The notes beneath the pieces were generated by a model. The model ran no database searches. It was not told where the DNA came from and worked only from the letters and a program-made list of their open reading frames with translations. DNA of 64,000 nt, from assembly GCF_030518235.1 (NCBI RefSeq), contig NZ_JAULSA010000014.1:1-64000 (forward strand), read 5' to 3'. Shown here piece by piece: positions 1-7,752 of this stretch. This stretch comes from Saccharibacillus sp. CPCC 101409. Its GTDB lineage: Bacteria; Bacillota; Bacilli; Paenibacillales; Paenibacillaceae. Made by a program: the position numbers and the translations under genes. Each line of letters starts with the position of its first letter. Position 1 is the first letter of the stretch.

Positions 1-78
1 TTCTCCAGTATAAAGAAAAAGTTCATCTCCGAACGAGCCGGGGATGAACTGAGAATACCAACAAAATATTCACGCATC

Positions 79-140
79 GGGCATGCGCCCTTGGCCTGGC
101 GTTCGCCGGACACTCAGCATGCGCTGAGTCATGAATACAG
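79..140. repeat. 62-bp palindromic repeat, copy 1
   Basis: Two short hairpins lie here: GGGC-ATGC-GCCC (79-90) and ACTCAGC-ATGC-GCTGAGT (112-129). The same 62-nt layout recurs at 912-973, on the far side of the HEPN-like gene. The last 36 nt (105-140) recur twice more in tandem at 938-973 and 974-1009. Confidence 0.75.
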
Positions 141-177
141 GAACGTTACGAGAAATTATCAAGAAAGGAGGATAAAG

Positions 178-867
178 ATGAAGTACGTTAGATATCCGAC
201 TGAAGAAGAATGGCATGAAATTTTGAGCCATAGTCCATTTATAGGATTCCAATTTTCATCTGATGATTTCGTTAATAATGCTCCAGATGTAACGATTTTT
301 TTTAATGGGCCAATAATCAATTCATACGGATCATTGCTAGTACATAGATTTAGGGCATTGCTTGAAAGCTATATCATGTTAAGTTTCTATTATCAATTAG
401 GAATACCGGATAACGTAGAAGATAAAAATACTAGTGGAATCTTCAAAAAGTTTGAACCTGATCACTTTGGAAATAAAGAAAAGTTCGATTACTACTCAGA
501 TGTTTTTTATCTCAAAGCATTTGCATGTTTAGAAGCTATAGGACATATACTTAAGGAACGATACAACTTAACAGTAAAAAGAGTAGAGTTCAAAAATATA
601 GTTGGTAAGATGAAAAACGAAAATCCTGATTTATTTAAAAAATTGGGCGCAATAATAGAGAATAATGAGTTCTTTAAGGCGAATACTTATCGAAATCAGA
701 TAACCCACAATCATTCTCCTAATCTACCTGGAATACATCGACTCAAAGACATTAACGGAGCAATAATAGAGGTAGAGACAGAATACTACAATTCGAAAAT
801 GGTATACCGCAACATTTTATCAGTGTCAGAACTTCTTAAGGAGGCAATAGAAGCGATTCGTGAGTAA
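178..867 (+). CDS. HEPN-like protein (Cthe_2314-type, tentative)
   Basis: A 229-aa, mostly helical, AT-rich protein. The start at 178 is chosen because AAGGAGG lies just upstream at about 164-171; the frame stays open further upstream but enters the palindromic repeat. Residues 171-180 (YRNQITHNHS) carry an R-N-x3-H signature (R172, N173, H177) like that of HEPN-fold proteins, several of which are RNases in toxin or defence systems. The overall layout recalls the Cthe_2314-like HEPN family, which I assign from memory of its pattern only. No partner antitoxin is adjacent, and palindromic repeats flank the gene on both sides. It could equally be a non-catalytic HEPN-like protein; RNase activity is inference. 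Confidence 0.5.
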   Translation: MKYVRYPTEEEWHEILSHSPFIGFQFSSDDFVNNAPDVTIFFNGPIINSYGSLLVHRFRALLESYIMLSFYYQLGIPDNVEDKNTSGIFKKFEPDHFGNKEKFDYYSDVFYLKAFACLEAIGHILKERYNLTVKRVEFKNIVGKMKNENPDLFKKLGAIIENNEFFKANTYRNQITHNHSPNLPGIHRLKDINGAIIEVETEYYNSKMVYRNILSVSELLKEAIEAIRE

Positions 868-911
868 GGCACTGAAGCTGATGACATCTCATAACATAAT
901 GTTTACGCTGC

Positions 912-1009
912 GGGCATACGCCCTAGGTACGACATGCGCCAGACATCCAGCATATGCTGGGTTGTGAATATAGGCCGGACACGCAGCATGCGCTGAGTCG
1001 TGAATATAG
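912..1009. repeat. Palindromic repeat, copies 2 and 3
   Basis: The 62-nt unit of 79-140 recurs at 912-973 with hairpins GGGC-ATAC-GCCC (912-923) and the perfect palindrome CCAGCATATGCTGG (947-960). A further 36-nt half-unit follows directly at 974-1009, with stem 981-998 containing one mismatch. Sequence between copies varies but the hairpin arms and the tail TGAATA(C/T)AG are kept. Confidence 0.75.
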
Positions 1010-1061
1010 TAAGTTAAACAACAGAACCAAAAACAATAAAAAAAGAAGGTGCTATGCCCTT

Positions 1062-1349
1062 CTAATTCCTAAAATTTTGTAACTCACTAAATAGTTGCAG
1101 AGCGTCTTTAAATCCCTGTGTATAGATGCTACGTTCCAGTATAGCTTGTAGAGAAATTTGAGCGTCCTCATAGAGAATGATTGTATCTTCCAGTTGGTCA
1201 GGTAAAGCGTCGCGCAGCGTTTTAAAATATTGATCGGTCTCCGCAGAAAGCTGGGTATACTCCTCATGAAAATTCAGAAGTTCGCTGTAGAGTGATTCTA
1301 AACGTATTCTTATAAGCGGTTCTGTTAAAGACTCTAATGAATTAGTCAT
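1062..1349 (-). CDS. Small helical protein, DUF6809-like
   Basis: A 95-aa acidic helical protein with a GGGAGAGAG ribosome binding site just upstream of its ATG. The central part (EDAQISLQAILER) and the following hydrophobic helix (YTQGFKDALQLFSEL) resemble the small DUF6809 family found beside Cro/CI-type regulators in Bacilli. That assignment is tentative and the function is unknown. It is transcribed divergently from the HTH gene at 1502 and shares with it an intergenic region containing a near-perfect inverted repeat, so the HTH protein probably controls both. The AT-rich composition matches the rest of the 1-2280 segment. Confidence 0.6.
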   Translation of the reverse strand: MTNSLESLTEPLIRIRLESLYSELLNFHEEYTQLSAETDQYFKTLRDALPDQLEDTIILYEDAQISLQAILERSIYTQGFKDALQLFSELQNFRN

Positions 1350-1369
1350 ATATTCTCTCTCCCTTAGAT

Positions 1370-1404
1370 AACCTTATGGAGTCATTATATAACTCTATAA
1401 GGTT
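1370..1404. promoter_or_regulatory. Inverted-repeat operator between divergent genes
   Basis: Arms AACCTTATGGAGT (1370-1382) and ACTCTATAAGGTT (1392-1404) are complementary at 12 of 13 positions around a 9-nt spacer. It sits between the divergent genes at 1349 (minus) and 1502 (plus), the expected place for an operator of the adjacent XRE/Cro-like regulator. Confidence 0.7.
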
Positions 1405-1501
1405 AATTTCAAGGTGAGATTTTCACTTTGCAGAGTTAAAATTTCGCTTTTCATTGATGATTGATAAAATGAAAGATAAGATAGAAGTATGGAGGAGAAA
1501 A

Positions 1502-1726
1502 ATGAGCGTAATTAAATGCAATATACGAGAGCTTATGGCCGAACATCGAATAGATGATATAACGGAATTGATGGCAAAATCGGGGTTAAGTCGAAACTCA
1601 ATTAACAAGTTGTACAGGGAAACGAATATTGAAACAACAAAGCTGGAAACCTTGTTTAAACTTTGTGATACATTCAATTGCAAATTATCTGATTTGATTG
1701 AATATGTACCGGGAGACAGATCCTAG
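1502..1726 (+). CDS. Cro/CI-type HTH transcriptional regulator (YozG-like)
   Basis: A 74-aa protein made almost entirely of one XRE-type helix-turn-helix: KCNIRELMAEH, then LMAKSGLSRNSINKLYR as the recognition region, then LCDTFNCKLSDLIEY. This is the usual size and pattern of the small HTH_26/YozG-like regulators. ATG 1502 is preferred over the upstream in-frame ATG at 1454 because GGAGG lies directly before it. It probably binds the inverted repeat at 1370-1404, repressing itself and the divergent 95-aa gene. Its stop codon overlaps the potential 5' end of the next frame, suggesting coupled translation. Confidence 0.8.
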   Translation: MSVIKCNIRELMAEHRIDDITELMAKSGLSRNSINKLYRETNIETTKLETLFKLCDTFNCKLSDLIEYVPGDRS

Positions 1727-2279
1727 AGTTCAGGAGGAGATCATTCTGATTTCAATAAACTCAAGCAGCTCGGATGGTCAATCATTCAATAAATTCTTGA
1801 AAAAAGTAATGACCACCTACAAACTCTCGACACAAACCCTGAGTAAAATGTCTAACAGCAGCGAAGATATGATTTTAGACTTATTGAACGGTACTGTAGA
1901 CGAAACGAAATATTCCCAGATTGAGATTTCAGAGTTTCAGCAATTTGTAGTCCTACTCTCCGAAAGCTTCGAAATCGCACAGCCTAACGAAAGGGTTCAA
2001 GCGATAATCGAGCATCTGATTCATCATTTGAATTTTTCTGTGGATTCGATCGCTCTTTTTGCCAAAGTAGAAGGGCAAGATATTGAGCATTTTCTCGAAA
2101 ACGCAGAATCTCTATCGTTTGAAAAACGCTATAAATTAGCAACTACTGCTGTATTTCTTTTTTATTTGTCTAAACCGCAACTCAAAACGGCTCCCCCGTC
2201 GCATTATTCCCCCCAACATGTCGCAAAAGTACATGGCTCCGCAAACCGCCTATCCTTTATACTCCCTTATATTCGATAA
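1704..2279 (+). CDS. Helix-turn-helix domain protein, possibly non-ATG start
   Basis: About 180-190 aa with two HTH-like helical repeats: one near the N-terminus (YKLSTQTLSKMSNSSEDMI) and one in the C-terminal half (FSVDSIALFAKVEGQDIEHFL). This resembles uncharacterised HTH proteins of Bacilli paired with small XRE regulators. The start is uncertain. ATG 1704 and TTG 1698 lie inside the upstream gene without a ribosome binding site, whereas AGGAGG at 1732-1737 points to CTG 1746 or ATT 1749. The C-terminal tail runs on so that its TAA stop (2277-2279) lies inside the Fur box of the next operon. It is probably co-transcribed with the gene at 1502. Confidence 0.6.
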   Translation: MYRETDPRVQEEIILISINSSSSDGQSFNKFLKKVMTTYKLSTQTLSKMSNSSEDMILDLLNGTVDETKYSQIEISEFQQFVVLLSESFEIAQPNERVQAIIEHLIHHLNFSVDSIALFAKVEGQDIEHFLENAESLSFEKRYKLATTAVFLFYLSKPQLKTAPPSHYSPQHVAKVHGSANRLSFILPYIR

Positions 2280-2293
2280 TGAAAATCATTATC
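2275..2293 (+). promoter_or_regulatory. Fur box
   Basis: GATAATGAAAATCATTATC matches the classical 19-bp Fur box consensus at 18 of 19 positions. It ends 20 nt before the start of the siderophore-binding protein gene, so iron-dependent repression of 2314-4147 is expected. Confidence 0.92.
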
Positions 2294-2313
2294 ATACATA
2301 AGGGGGATTTACC

Positions 2314-3372
2314 ATGAATCACGCACCAAAGGGACAAACGGCCGGAAGCAGGAAATACGCCGCCCGCAAATCGAGATTTCTTATGGGCTGGATGCTGGTC
2401 CTTGTTCTGATCCTGACGGCCTGCGGCGCGGGAGCCGGCGCGAACAGCAGCAGTCCGGCTGCCGCGAAGCCAGCACCGACCGAGACGCCTTCGGCTGCGG
2501 CGGAATCGGCTCCAGAGTCCAACGCGGGCGCCTACCCGGTTACGATCAAGCACACGAAAGGCGAGCTGACGCTGGACGCAAAGCCGAAAACGATCGCCGT
2601 GCTCGACGTGAAGTTTCTGGATCAGATGTTGGCGGTCGGCGAGAAGCCGGCAGGCAGCGTGATCGCCGGAGGCAACACCGATTTCCCGGAATATTTGGGC
2701 GACCAGCCGAATGACGTCCAGGTGCTGGGCACGCGGGACGAGCCGAATCTGGAAGCGATCGCCGCCTTGAACCCGGACCTGATTATCATGACCGATTTCC
2801 AGGAGGAGCAGTACGAGAACGTCAGCAAGATTGCGCCTACGCTGGTTCTTGATTTTTACGAAGACTGGCGCGATACGTTGGCGACGATCGCCCAGATTAC
2901 GGACAAGCGGGATGAAGCGGAGAAGGTGCGCACAGCTTACGAAGACAAAGCCGCCGGACTGAAAACGCAGCTGGCCGAGAAACTGGGCGATGAAACGGTA
3001 GCGATTATTCGTCCGAGAAAAGAAGGCATTCGCGTTCACGGCATCGAGCATCGTATCGGCCAAATTCTGTACGGGGATCTGGGCTTGAATATGCCTGAAC
3101 TCGCGAAGGAAATCGGCGAAGACGGTTCGGTTGAAATTTCGATGGAAAAAGTTCCCGAGATCGACGCGGATCGTTACTTCGTGCTGGCGGATGAGCTGTT
3201 TGCCGCGGAAGCGGAAGCGATGGCGAACAATCCGGTCTGGAAATCCCTCGATGCGGTCAAAGAAAACCGGACGTACGACGTGAACTCCACGCTCTGGATT
3301 GCTTACTACGGTCCGCTGGCGATCAACCTGATCGTAGACCAGGCTTCGGAAGCCCTGCTCGGATCGGATTGA
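2314..3372 (+). CDS. Siderophore-iron ABC transporter binding lipoprotein
   Basis: A 352-aa FecB/FhuD-type periplasmic-binding (PBP2) protein. A basic N-terminus and hydrophobic stretch end in the lipobox LTAC, followed by a low-complexity Ala/Ser/Pro linker of about 45 residues. The binding domain starts near YPVTIKHTKGELTL and keeps family landmarks such as PKTIAVLD, LNPDLIIM and IAYYGPLAINLIVDQ. It should capture ferric siderophore outside the membrane and deliver it to an iron permease, but no permease or ATPase gene is present nearby. AAGGGGG precedes ATG 2314, and a Fur box lies immediately upstream. It resembles the PBP half of the regulator at 4220, suggesting the same ligand. Confidence 0.9.
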   Translation: MNHAPKGQTAGSRKYAARKSRFLMGWMLVLVLILTACGAGAGANSSSPAAAKPAPTETPSAAAESAPESNAGAYPVTIKHTKGELTLDAKPKTIAVLDVKFLDQMLAVGEKPAGSVIAGGNTDFPEYLGDQPNDVQVLGTRDEPNLEAIAALNPDLIIMTDFQEEQYENVSKIAPTLVLDFYEDWRDTLATIAQITDKRDEAEKVRTAYEDKAAGLKTQLAEKLGDETVAIIRPRKEGIRVHGIEHRIGQILYGDLGLNMPELAKEIGEDGSVEISMEKVPEIDADRYFVLADELFAAEAEAMANNPVWKSLDAVKENRTYDVNSTLWIAYYGPLAINLIVDQASEALLGSD

Positions 3373-3373
3373 T

Positions 3374-4147
3374 ATGGATCGTTATCTTGCAAGCGAGGGT
3401 TGGAAACAAACCGCGGACAAGTATTCGATTCGCCTCGGGAAACCGCCTGCAAACAGCGTCCGCACAGTCGCTTTGAGCGAGCTGTACGAAGAAGAAGCGT
3501 GCCGCGTTTACATCGACTGGTTTCGGCAGTATATCGACGCGCCGGATCGAAGAGTCGCCGCTTCCATGTTATCCAAACGACTCGGCTACCTCTGGACCGC
3601 TCCGCTGGTGAAGGCGATGACTTTTCATCATCAGCACGTTTCGTTCGAGCCGCACAGCACCTACCTGTATCATCCTGCGCTTACCGATGAGACAACGACG
3701 CGGTTTCCTTTTCTGGCGGTCGACGATCTTCGGGCGGAAGCGCTCGAAGGCAGCAGGGAGACATGGCGAGCCAAAGCGGTCGAAGACATGTTCGCGTCCC
3801 GGCTTACTCCGCTGCTCCGGAATCTTGCGGCGATCGCGTCTATTCCGATGAGTATCCTGTGGGAAAATATCATGGTGCGGATCGGCCCGCTGTATCTGCG
3901 TGATGCGGACGACGCCGGTCGGGAACATGAACACGTCCGGGCGGATTTCGAATATCTCACTCAAGCAGCGCCCGGAGCCGTGTTCGATCAGCGAAAGAAC
4001 CCGTTTACCCGATTCACGACGTGCGAGCACGGAATTCCGGCTGCGAAAAGCGAGCGGATCACCTGCTGCTTCTACTACCGGATGTCGGGGGAGTACTGCA
4101 GAAAGTGCCCGAAAATTGACACTGAGAATAAGTCTCAACTAAAATGA
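3374..4147 (+). CDS. FhuF-like ferric siderophore reductase
   Basis: A 257-aa protein starting 1 nt after the upstream stop, so translation is coupled to the binding protein. The C-terminus carries the cysteine pattern C-C-x9-C-x2-C (TCCFYYRMSGEYCRKC), close to the C-C-x10-C-x2-C [2Fe-2S] ligands of FhuF. The rest matches the IucA/IucC C-terminal/FhuF-type fold in general character (for example PLVKAMTFHHQHVSF). The likely role is cytosolic reductive release of iron from the imported siderophore. Position inside a Fur-controlled operon supports this. Substrate identity cannot be read from the sequence. Confidence 0.8.
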   Translation: MDRYLASEGWKQTADKYSIRLGKPPANSVRTVALSELYEEEACRVYIDWFRQYIDAPDRRVAASMLSKRLGYLWTAPLVKAMTFHHQHVSFEPHSTYLYHPALTDETTTRFPFLAVDDLRAEALEGSRETWRAKAVEDMFASRLTPLLRNLAAIASIPMSILWENIMVRIGPLYLRDADDAGREHEHVRADFEYLTQAAPGAVFDQRKNPFTRFTTCEHGIPAAKSERITCCFYYRMSGEYCRKCPKIDTENKSQLK

Positions 4148-4219
4148 CAACAGCAGCAACCTTACCTTTGCCCACGTATTCGTTTTGGCGAAGGATGCTA
4201 TTGTCGGGAGATGAGAGAA

Positions 4220-5980
4220 ATGCCGCTGCACGAACAAACCAGCTTATGGAGCGATACGACGATCAAGATGCTTGACGGGTACAGCGGGACTTTGCAGGCG
4301 GGCGGCGTCCTTGGCATGAGCGAAACCGAATCGATCTCGAATCTGCTGCTGCTCGCGGTAGGCGGGGCAGGGGAGCTTACAATGAACGGCGAAGTGTGCC
4401 GCATTGGAGCTTCTTTTGCTTGTCATATGGTTCAAGGCACATCGTTTACACTGACGTCCGCATCGGACGAACTTTATTATATCGCGATTGCGTACCGGGC
4501 TTCTTCCATCGAAGGGGCTTCCCTCGCCATGCCTTCGTACCGCAAACATCCGCTTCAGCGCTCCTTTATTCAAAGCACGGCGGCTCAAACGGAATGGGTG
4601 CAAAATGCGGAGAAAATCATCGCCAAATGGCGCCGCGGCGAAGGATTGGAATGTTTTCACGCCAATGCGCTGCTGCAAAGTATGATCTACGAACTGATTA
4701 TGGAATACGAATGCGGCCAGGGCGGAACGGAAGCCGACGTGGTGGAGGTTGTGGCGTCCTATATCTCGTCGAATTACCGCCGGGAATTGGAGCTCAAAGA
4801 CCTGGCGGCCCTCGCCGGATGCAGCGTCAGGCAGCTCCAGCGGCGGTTCAAGCAGGAGAAGCAGCTCGGCCCGATGGAGTATGTGATTCAGCTGCGGATG
4901 GAGAACGCGTCGCGGATGCTGCGTCATACGGAAGCTTCGGTCGGAGAAATCGCGGAACGGATCGGTTATCGCGATACGTATTATTTTAGCCGGGCGTTCA
5001 AAAAGGTTTATGGCGTTCCTCCGCTGCATTACCGGCTGGCGCAAGCTGCGAAAACGGACGCGGAGTACGCCCATGCGCTGCTGCAAAACCGCACGGCTTC
5101 TTCCTACGACTCGGCTCAGGGCCCGGTCATCTGCCATATGCGGGGCGAGTATCCGGTGACGGAAACGCCGCGGCGGATCGCCGTGCTGGATGTGCAGTAT
5201 GCGGACCATCTGCTGTCGCTCGGATTGCCTCCGGCGGGCAGCGTGGGCTCGGGCAGCGCGTCCGTGAATTTCCCCCGGCATATCCGGGCGGGACTTCAAG
5301 GTACGGAGCTGCTCGGCACATACGAATACCCCGATCTGCTCGCGGTGGAGAAGCTGTCGCCGGATCTGATTATTTGCACCGAAGTCCATGAGCGGCACTT
5401 CGACCGGTTGAGCGCGATCGCTCCGGTGTTGATGTTCAAACGCAACGAAAGCTGGCAGACCGTTCTGCGGCTGTTCGGCGAACTGACCGGCAAACGGGCG
5501 GAAGCCCGGCGCATCCTGGCGGATTACGATCGGCGAACCGCTTTGCTGGCCGAAGAACTCGCTTCCGTCCTGGCGGGGCAAAGCGTGGCTTTGATCCGTC
5601 CGCTGGATTCCCTCGTACGGGTGCATTCGGCCGCTCATCGCACGGGCGCCGTGCTGTATCGCGATCTGGGGCTGCCGGTTCCGCTGTTTGTGGCCGACAC
5701 TTCCGATACCGCGTATCATATTTCGGTCGACCGGCTTCCCGCCGTACAGGCGGGCCATTACTTTTTGCTGAGCAACGAAACGATGCAGGAAGGCAGATCG
5801 GCGACCGAGCAGCGTGTGCGCGGAATGCTGGATACGGACGAGCGGCAGCAGGTGCACCCGGTAGACGCCGCGACGTGGATCGGCTGTTACGGTCCGACGG
5901 GAATTAACGGGATTGTGGATCAGATCGAGCGGGCTTTGTTGACTGGATTTCGAGGGATTGGGCATGGGCGTGTAGAATAG
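4220..5980 (+). CDS. AraC regulator fused to siderophore-binding domain (Btr-like)
   Basis: A protein of about 586 aa with three parts: an N-terminal sensory region (about 1-165), an AraC/XylS double HTH (about 170-275; LKDLAALAGCSVRQLQRRF and VGEIAERIGYRDTYYFSRAF), and a PBP2-type siderophore-binding domain (about 305-585). This is the architecture of B. subtilis Btr, which activates bacillibactin uptake genes when it binds the ferric siderophore. The PBP domain parallels that of 2314-3372 (RRIAVLDVQYADHLLSLG, IGCYGPTGINGIVDQ). ATG 4220 is preferred over in-frame ATG 4211 because GGGAG at 4206-4210 suits only the later start. It probably activates the adjacent iron genes; no Fur box is visible in its own 72-bp upstream gap. 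Confidence 0.88.
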   Translation: MPLHEQTSLWSDTTIKMLDGYSGTLQAGGVLGMSETESISNLLLLAVGGAGELTMNGEVCRIGASFACHMVQGTSFTLTSASDELYYIAIAYRASSIEGASLAMPSYRKHPLQRSFIQSTAAQTEWVQNAEKIIAKWRRGEGLECFHANALLQSMIYELIMEYECGQGGTEADVVEVVASYISSNYRRELELKDLAALAGCSVRQLQRRFKQEKQLGPMEYVIQLRMENASRMLRHTEASVGEIAERIGYRDTYYFSRAFKKVYGVPPLHYRLAQAAKTDAEYAHALLQNRTASSYDSAQGPVICHMRGEYPVTETPRRIAVLDVQYADHLLSLGLPPAGSVGSGSASVNFPRHIRAGLQGTELLGTYEYPDLLAVEKLSPDLIICTEVHERHFDRLSAIAPVLMFKRNESWQTVLRLFGELTGKRAEARRILADYDRRTALLAEELASVLAGQSVALIRPLDSLVRVHSAAHRTGAVLYRDLGLPVPLFVADTSDTAYHISVDRLPAVQAGHYFLLSNETMQEGRSATEQRVRGMLDTDERQQVHPVDAATWIGCYGPTGINGIVDQIERALLTGFRGIGHGRVE

Positions 5981-6029
5981 TTTTAGAAACGGATCATGCG
6001 AATTATTGAAGCTAAAAAGGAGCCGACTT

Positions 6030-6563
6030 ATGACTGACTTTCTGAATCGATTCGAAACTCATTTCAAAGCCAATTTTCTGCAAGATCTTACCGATACGCT
6101 GGCTCAAGCGCAGCACGAAAAAGTTTACGCCTGCGCGTTCGGCACGGACAGCGACTTTACGACGTTGTTTCTGGCGGTCAATACGGAAGAATCGCTGGCG
6201 CGGCATATTGCGGATATGAAGCAGAAAGGTTTGTGCGAAAGCGAAGCGTCCGAGATTTATTATCGCTGGGGCATTTCGGAGTATCAGTACGGGGACGAGA
6301 CGCATTTTAACGGAATCAGCGACGTGATGTACGAAGCCGAGAACGCCTACGACCACAAGGACGCAATCGTCTCGATTATTGCCGGAGTCGTCCGCGATAC
6401 GGATGAATCCGTGTTCCGGGCATACGGTCAAAGCAAAGCGGACATCGTATTCTTTGTGTCCATGACGGACGACGACGAAGCGGAAGCACTGGAAAACGAA
6501 ACGGTGGTGCAGATGACGGACGCCGAACTTGCCAAGAACTTTTTGAAGCGATACGATCGTTGA
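6030..6563 (+). CDS. DUF4303-like protein
   Basis: A 177-aa acidic protein beginning MTDFLNRFETHF. ATG 6030 is chosen for its AAAAGGAG site; an in-frame ATG at 6006 lacks one. The pattern VYACAFGTDSDFTTLFLAVNT followed later by YYRWGISEYQY resembles the DUF4303 family, small proteins often found near SMI1/KNR4-type polymorphic-toxin immunity genes. No toxin is nearby, so a stand-alone housekeeping role is equally possible. The DJ-1 family gene starts 25 nt downstream, making co-transcription likely. Confidence 0.6.
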   Translation: MTDFLNRFETHFKANFLQDLTDTLAQAQHEKVYACAFGTDSDFTTLFLAVNTEESLARHIADMKQKGLCESEASEIYYRWGISEYQYGDETHFNGISDVMYEAENAYDHKDAIVSIIAGVVRDTDESVFRAYGQSKADIVFFVSMTDDDEAEALENETVVQMTDAELAKNFLKRYDR

Positions 6564-6588
6564 TCCGGTGGAAAAGGAGATTCAACGC

Positions 6589-7140
6589 ATGAAGACTCAT
6601 ATTTTGATTTATGAAGGTTTTGCCCATTTCGAGGTGATGCTGGCCAGTTATCTTATGAAAACGGCCGGAGACATTGTCACGGTAGGCGTGGAGGGAACTC
6701 CGGTCGCTTCGTACGAAGGGTTTCAACTGATTCCCCACCTTAAGCTGGGCGAGATCGATCCGCGGGAGATCGACGTGTTTTTGGTGCCCGGCGGCGATGC
6801 CGCGGAGCTTGAAGGCTGCGGCAAACTGCATGAGCTGCTGGCGGAACTGGATCGTCGGAAAAAGATCGTCGGAGGCATTTGCAGCGGAACCTTACAGTTG
6901 GCCAAAGCCGGAATTTTGAAAAATCGCAAGTACACCACTACGCTGGATACCGCGGCCCACGCCGAATTTGAACCGCAGCATTACATCGATCGGAACACAG
7001 TCACAGACGGGAATGTGATTACGGCCAAAGCCGCCGGGTATGTCGATTTTGCTCTGGAACTGGGCACGCTGGCCGGTATTTATAAAGATGAGGCGGACTA
7101 TCGGGAAACGATTGATTTTTTTAAATACTTCAAGTCTTGA
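6589..7140 (+). CDS. DJ-1/PfpI family protein
   Basis: A 183-aa class-I glutamine-amidotransferase-like protein. It has the nucleophile elbow GGICSGT with Cys98, an upstream FLVPGGD strand-turn, and the conserved acidic residue in GFAHFEV near residue 15, as in the DJ-1/PfpI superfamily. Members act as glyoxalases/deglycases, proteases or chaperones; none can be chosen here. ATG 6589 is preferred over the GTG at 6568 because AAAAGGAG at about 6572-6579 fits it. A histidine near 128 (TAAHAEF) may complete the catalytic set. It is likely co-transcribed with 6030-6563. Confidence 0.82.
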   Translation: MKTHILIYEGFAHFEVMLASYLMKTAGDIVTVGVEGTPVASYEGFQLIPHLKLGEIDPREIDVFLVPGGDAAELEGCGKLHELLAELDRRKKIVGGICSGTLQLAKAGILKNRKYTTTLDTAAHAEFEPQHYIDRNTVTDGNVITAKAAGYVDFALELGTLAGIYKDEADYRETIDFFKYFKS

Positions 7141-7240
7141 ATATTTTACTTGGGAGATCACTTTTATAAAGACAGTCTTGGCGATCTTTGCGCCGGGGCT
7201 GCTTTTGCATATGATGAGAAAAAGACGGGAGAGAGGTCCA

Positions 7241-7651
7241 ATGCAGCAGATTTTTGCGGATATTAGAGACGGACATATAGAAGCAGTCAGACAGGCTTTA
7301 ACTTCCGGCGCTGATCCGAACCGCATTTATGAGGAGGGTTGGACTTTACTGAAAGCGGCGGCCGAACACGAGCGGTTGGAGATTATTCGGCTGCTGGTGG
7401 AAAATGGGGCGGACGTCAACTTACAGCCAAACGGAGGATGGACCGCGCTTCAGCAGGCTGTGGACATGGCGATTGACGGAACGATTCAGTCCGGCGGACA
7501 GCAGGGCGATGAGCCGGTGAATATTATTCAATATCTGTTAGAACAAGGAGCGGATGCGCAGCTTCGCGATGCAAACGGCGAGAATGCGCTGGATATTGCG
7601 GAAGCTTATGAGTCGGAGAAAGTGATTGGAGTGCTGAAAGGCGGTAGATAA
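7241..7651 (+). CDS. Ankyrin-repeat protein
   Basis: A 136-aa protein made of ankyrin repeats, a protein-protein interaction fold. Visible units include DGHIEAVRQALTSGADPN, HERLEIIRLLVENGADVN and VNIIQYLLEQGADAQLRD. ATG 7241 is chosen because GAGAGAGG lies 5-12 nt upstream; the frame is open further 5' but that part reads through the end of the DJ-1 gene. There is no signal peptide, so it is cytosolic. The partner is unknown. Confidence 0.8.
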   Translation: MQQIFADIRDGHIEAVRQALTSGADPNRIYEEGWTLLKAAAEHERLEIIRLLVENGADVNLQPNGGWTALQQAVDMAIDGTIQSGGQQGDEPVNIIQYLLEQGADAQLRDANGENALDIAEAYESEKVIGVLKGGR

Positions 7652-7752
7652 GAGCCCGGAAGCTCAAGATGAAAAGCAAATTCAAAAACAAAAATAAAAA
7701 GATCGGAGCATAATAATGCTGGATTCGCTGTTTATTTTCTATAGACGGATTG

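Noticed and set aside
105-1009. 36-nt repeats with a central palindrome as a CRISPR array
   Set aside because: Two of the three copies are directly adjacent with no spacer, the third lies over 800 nt away across a gene, and no cas gene is present.
1062-1726. Divergent small pair as a toxin-antitoxin system
   Set aside because: The genes are divergent rather than an overlapping operon, and the 95-aa protein shows no toxin motif; a regulator with a co-controlled target fits better.
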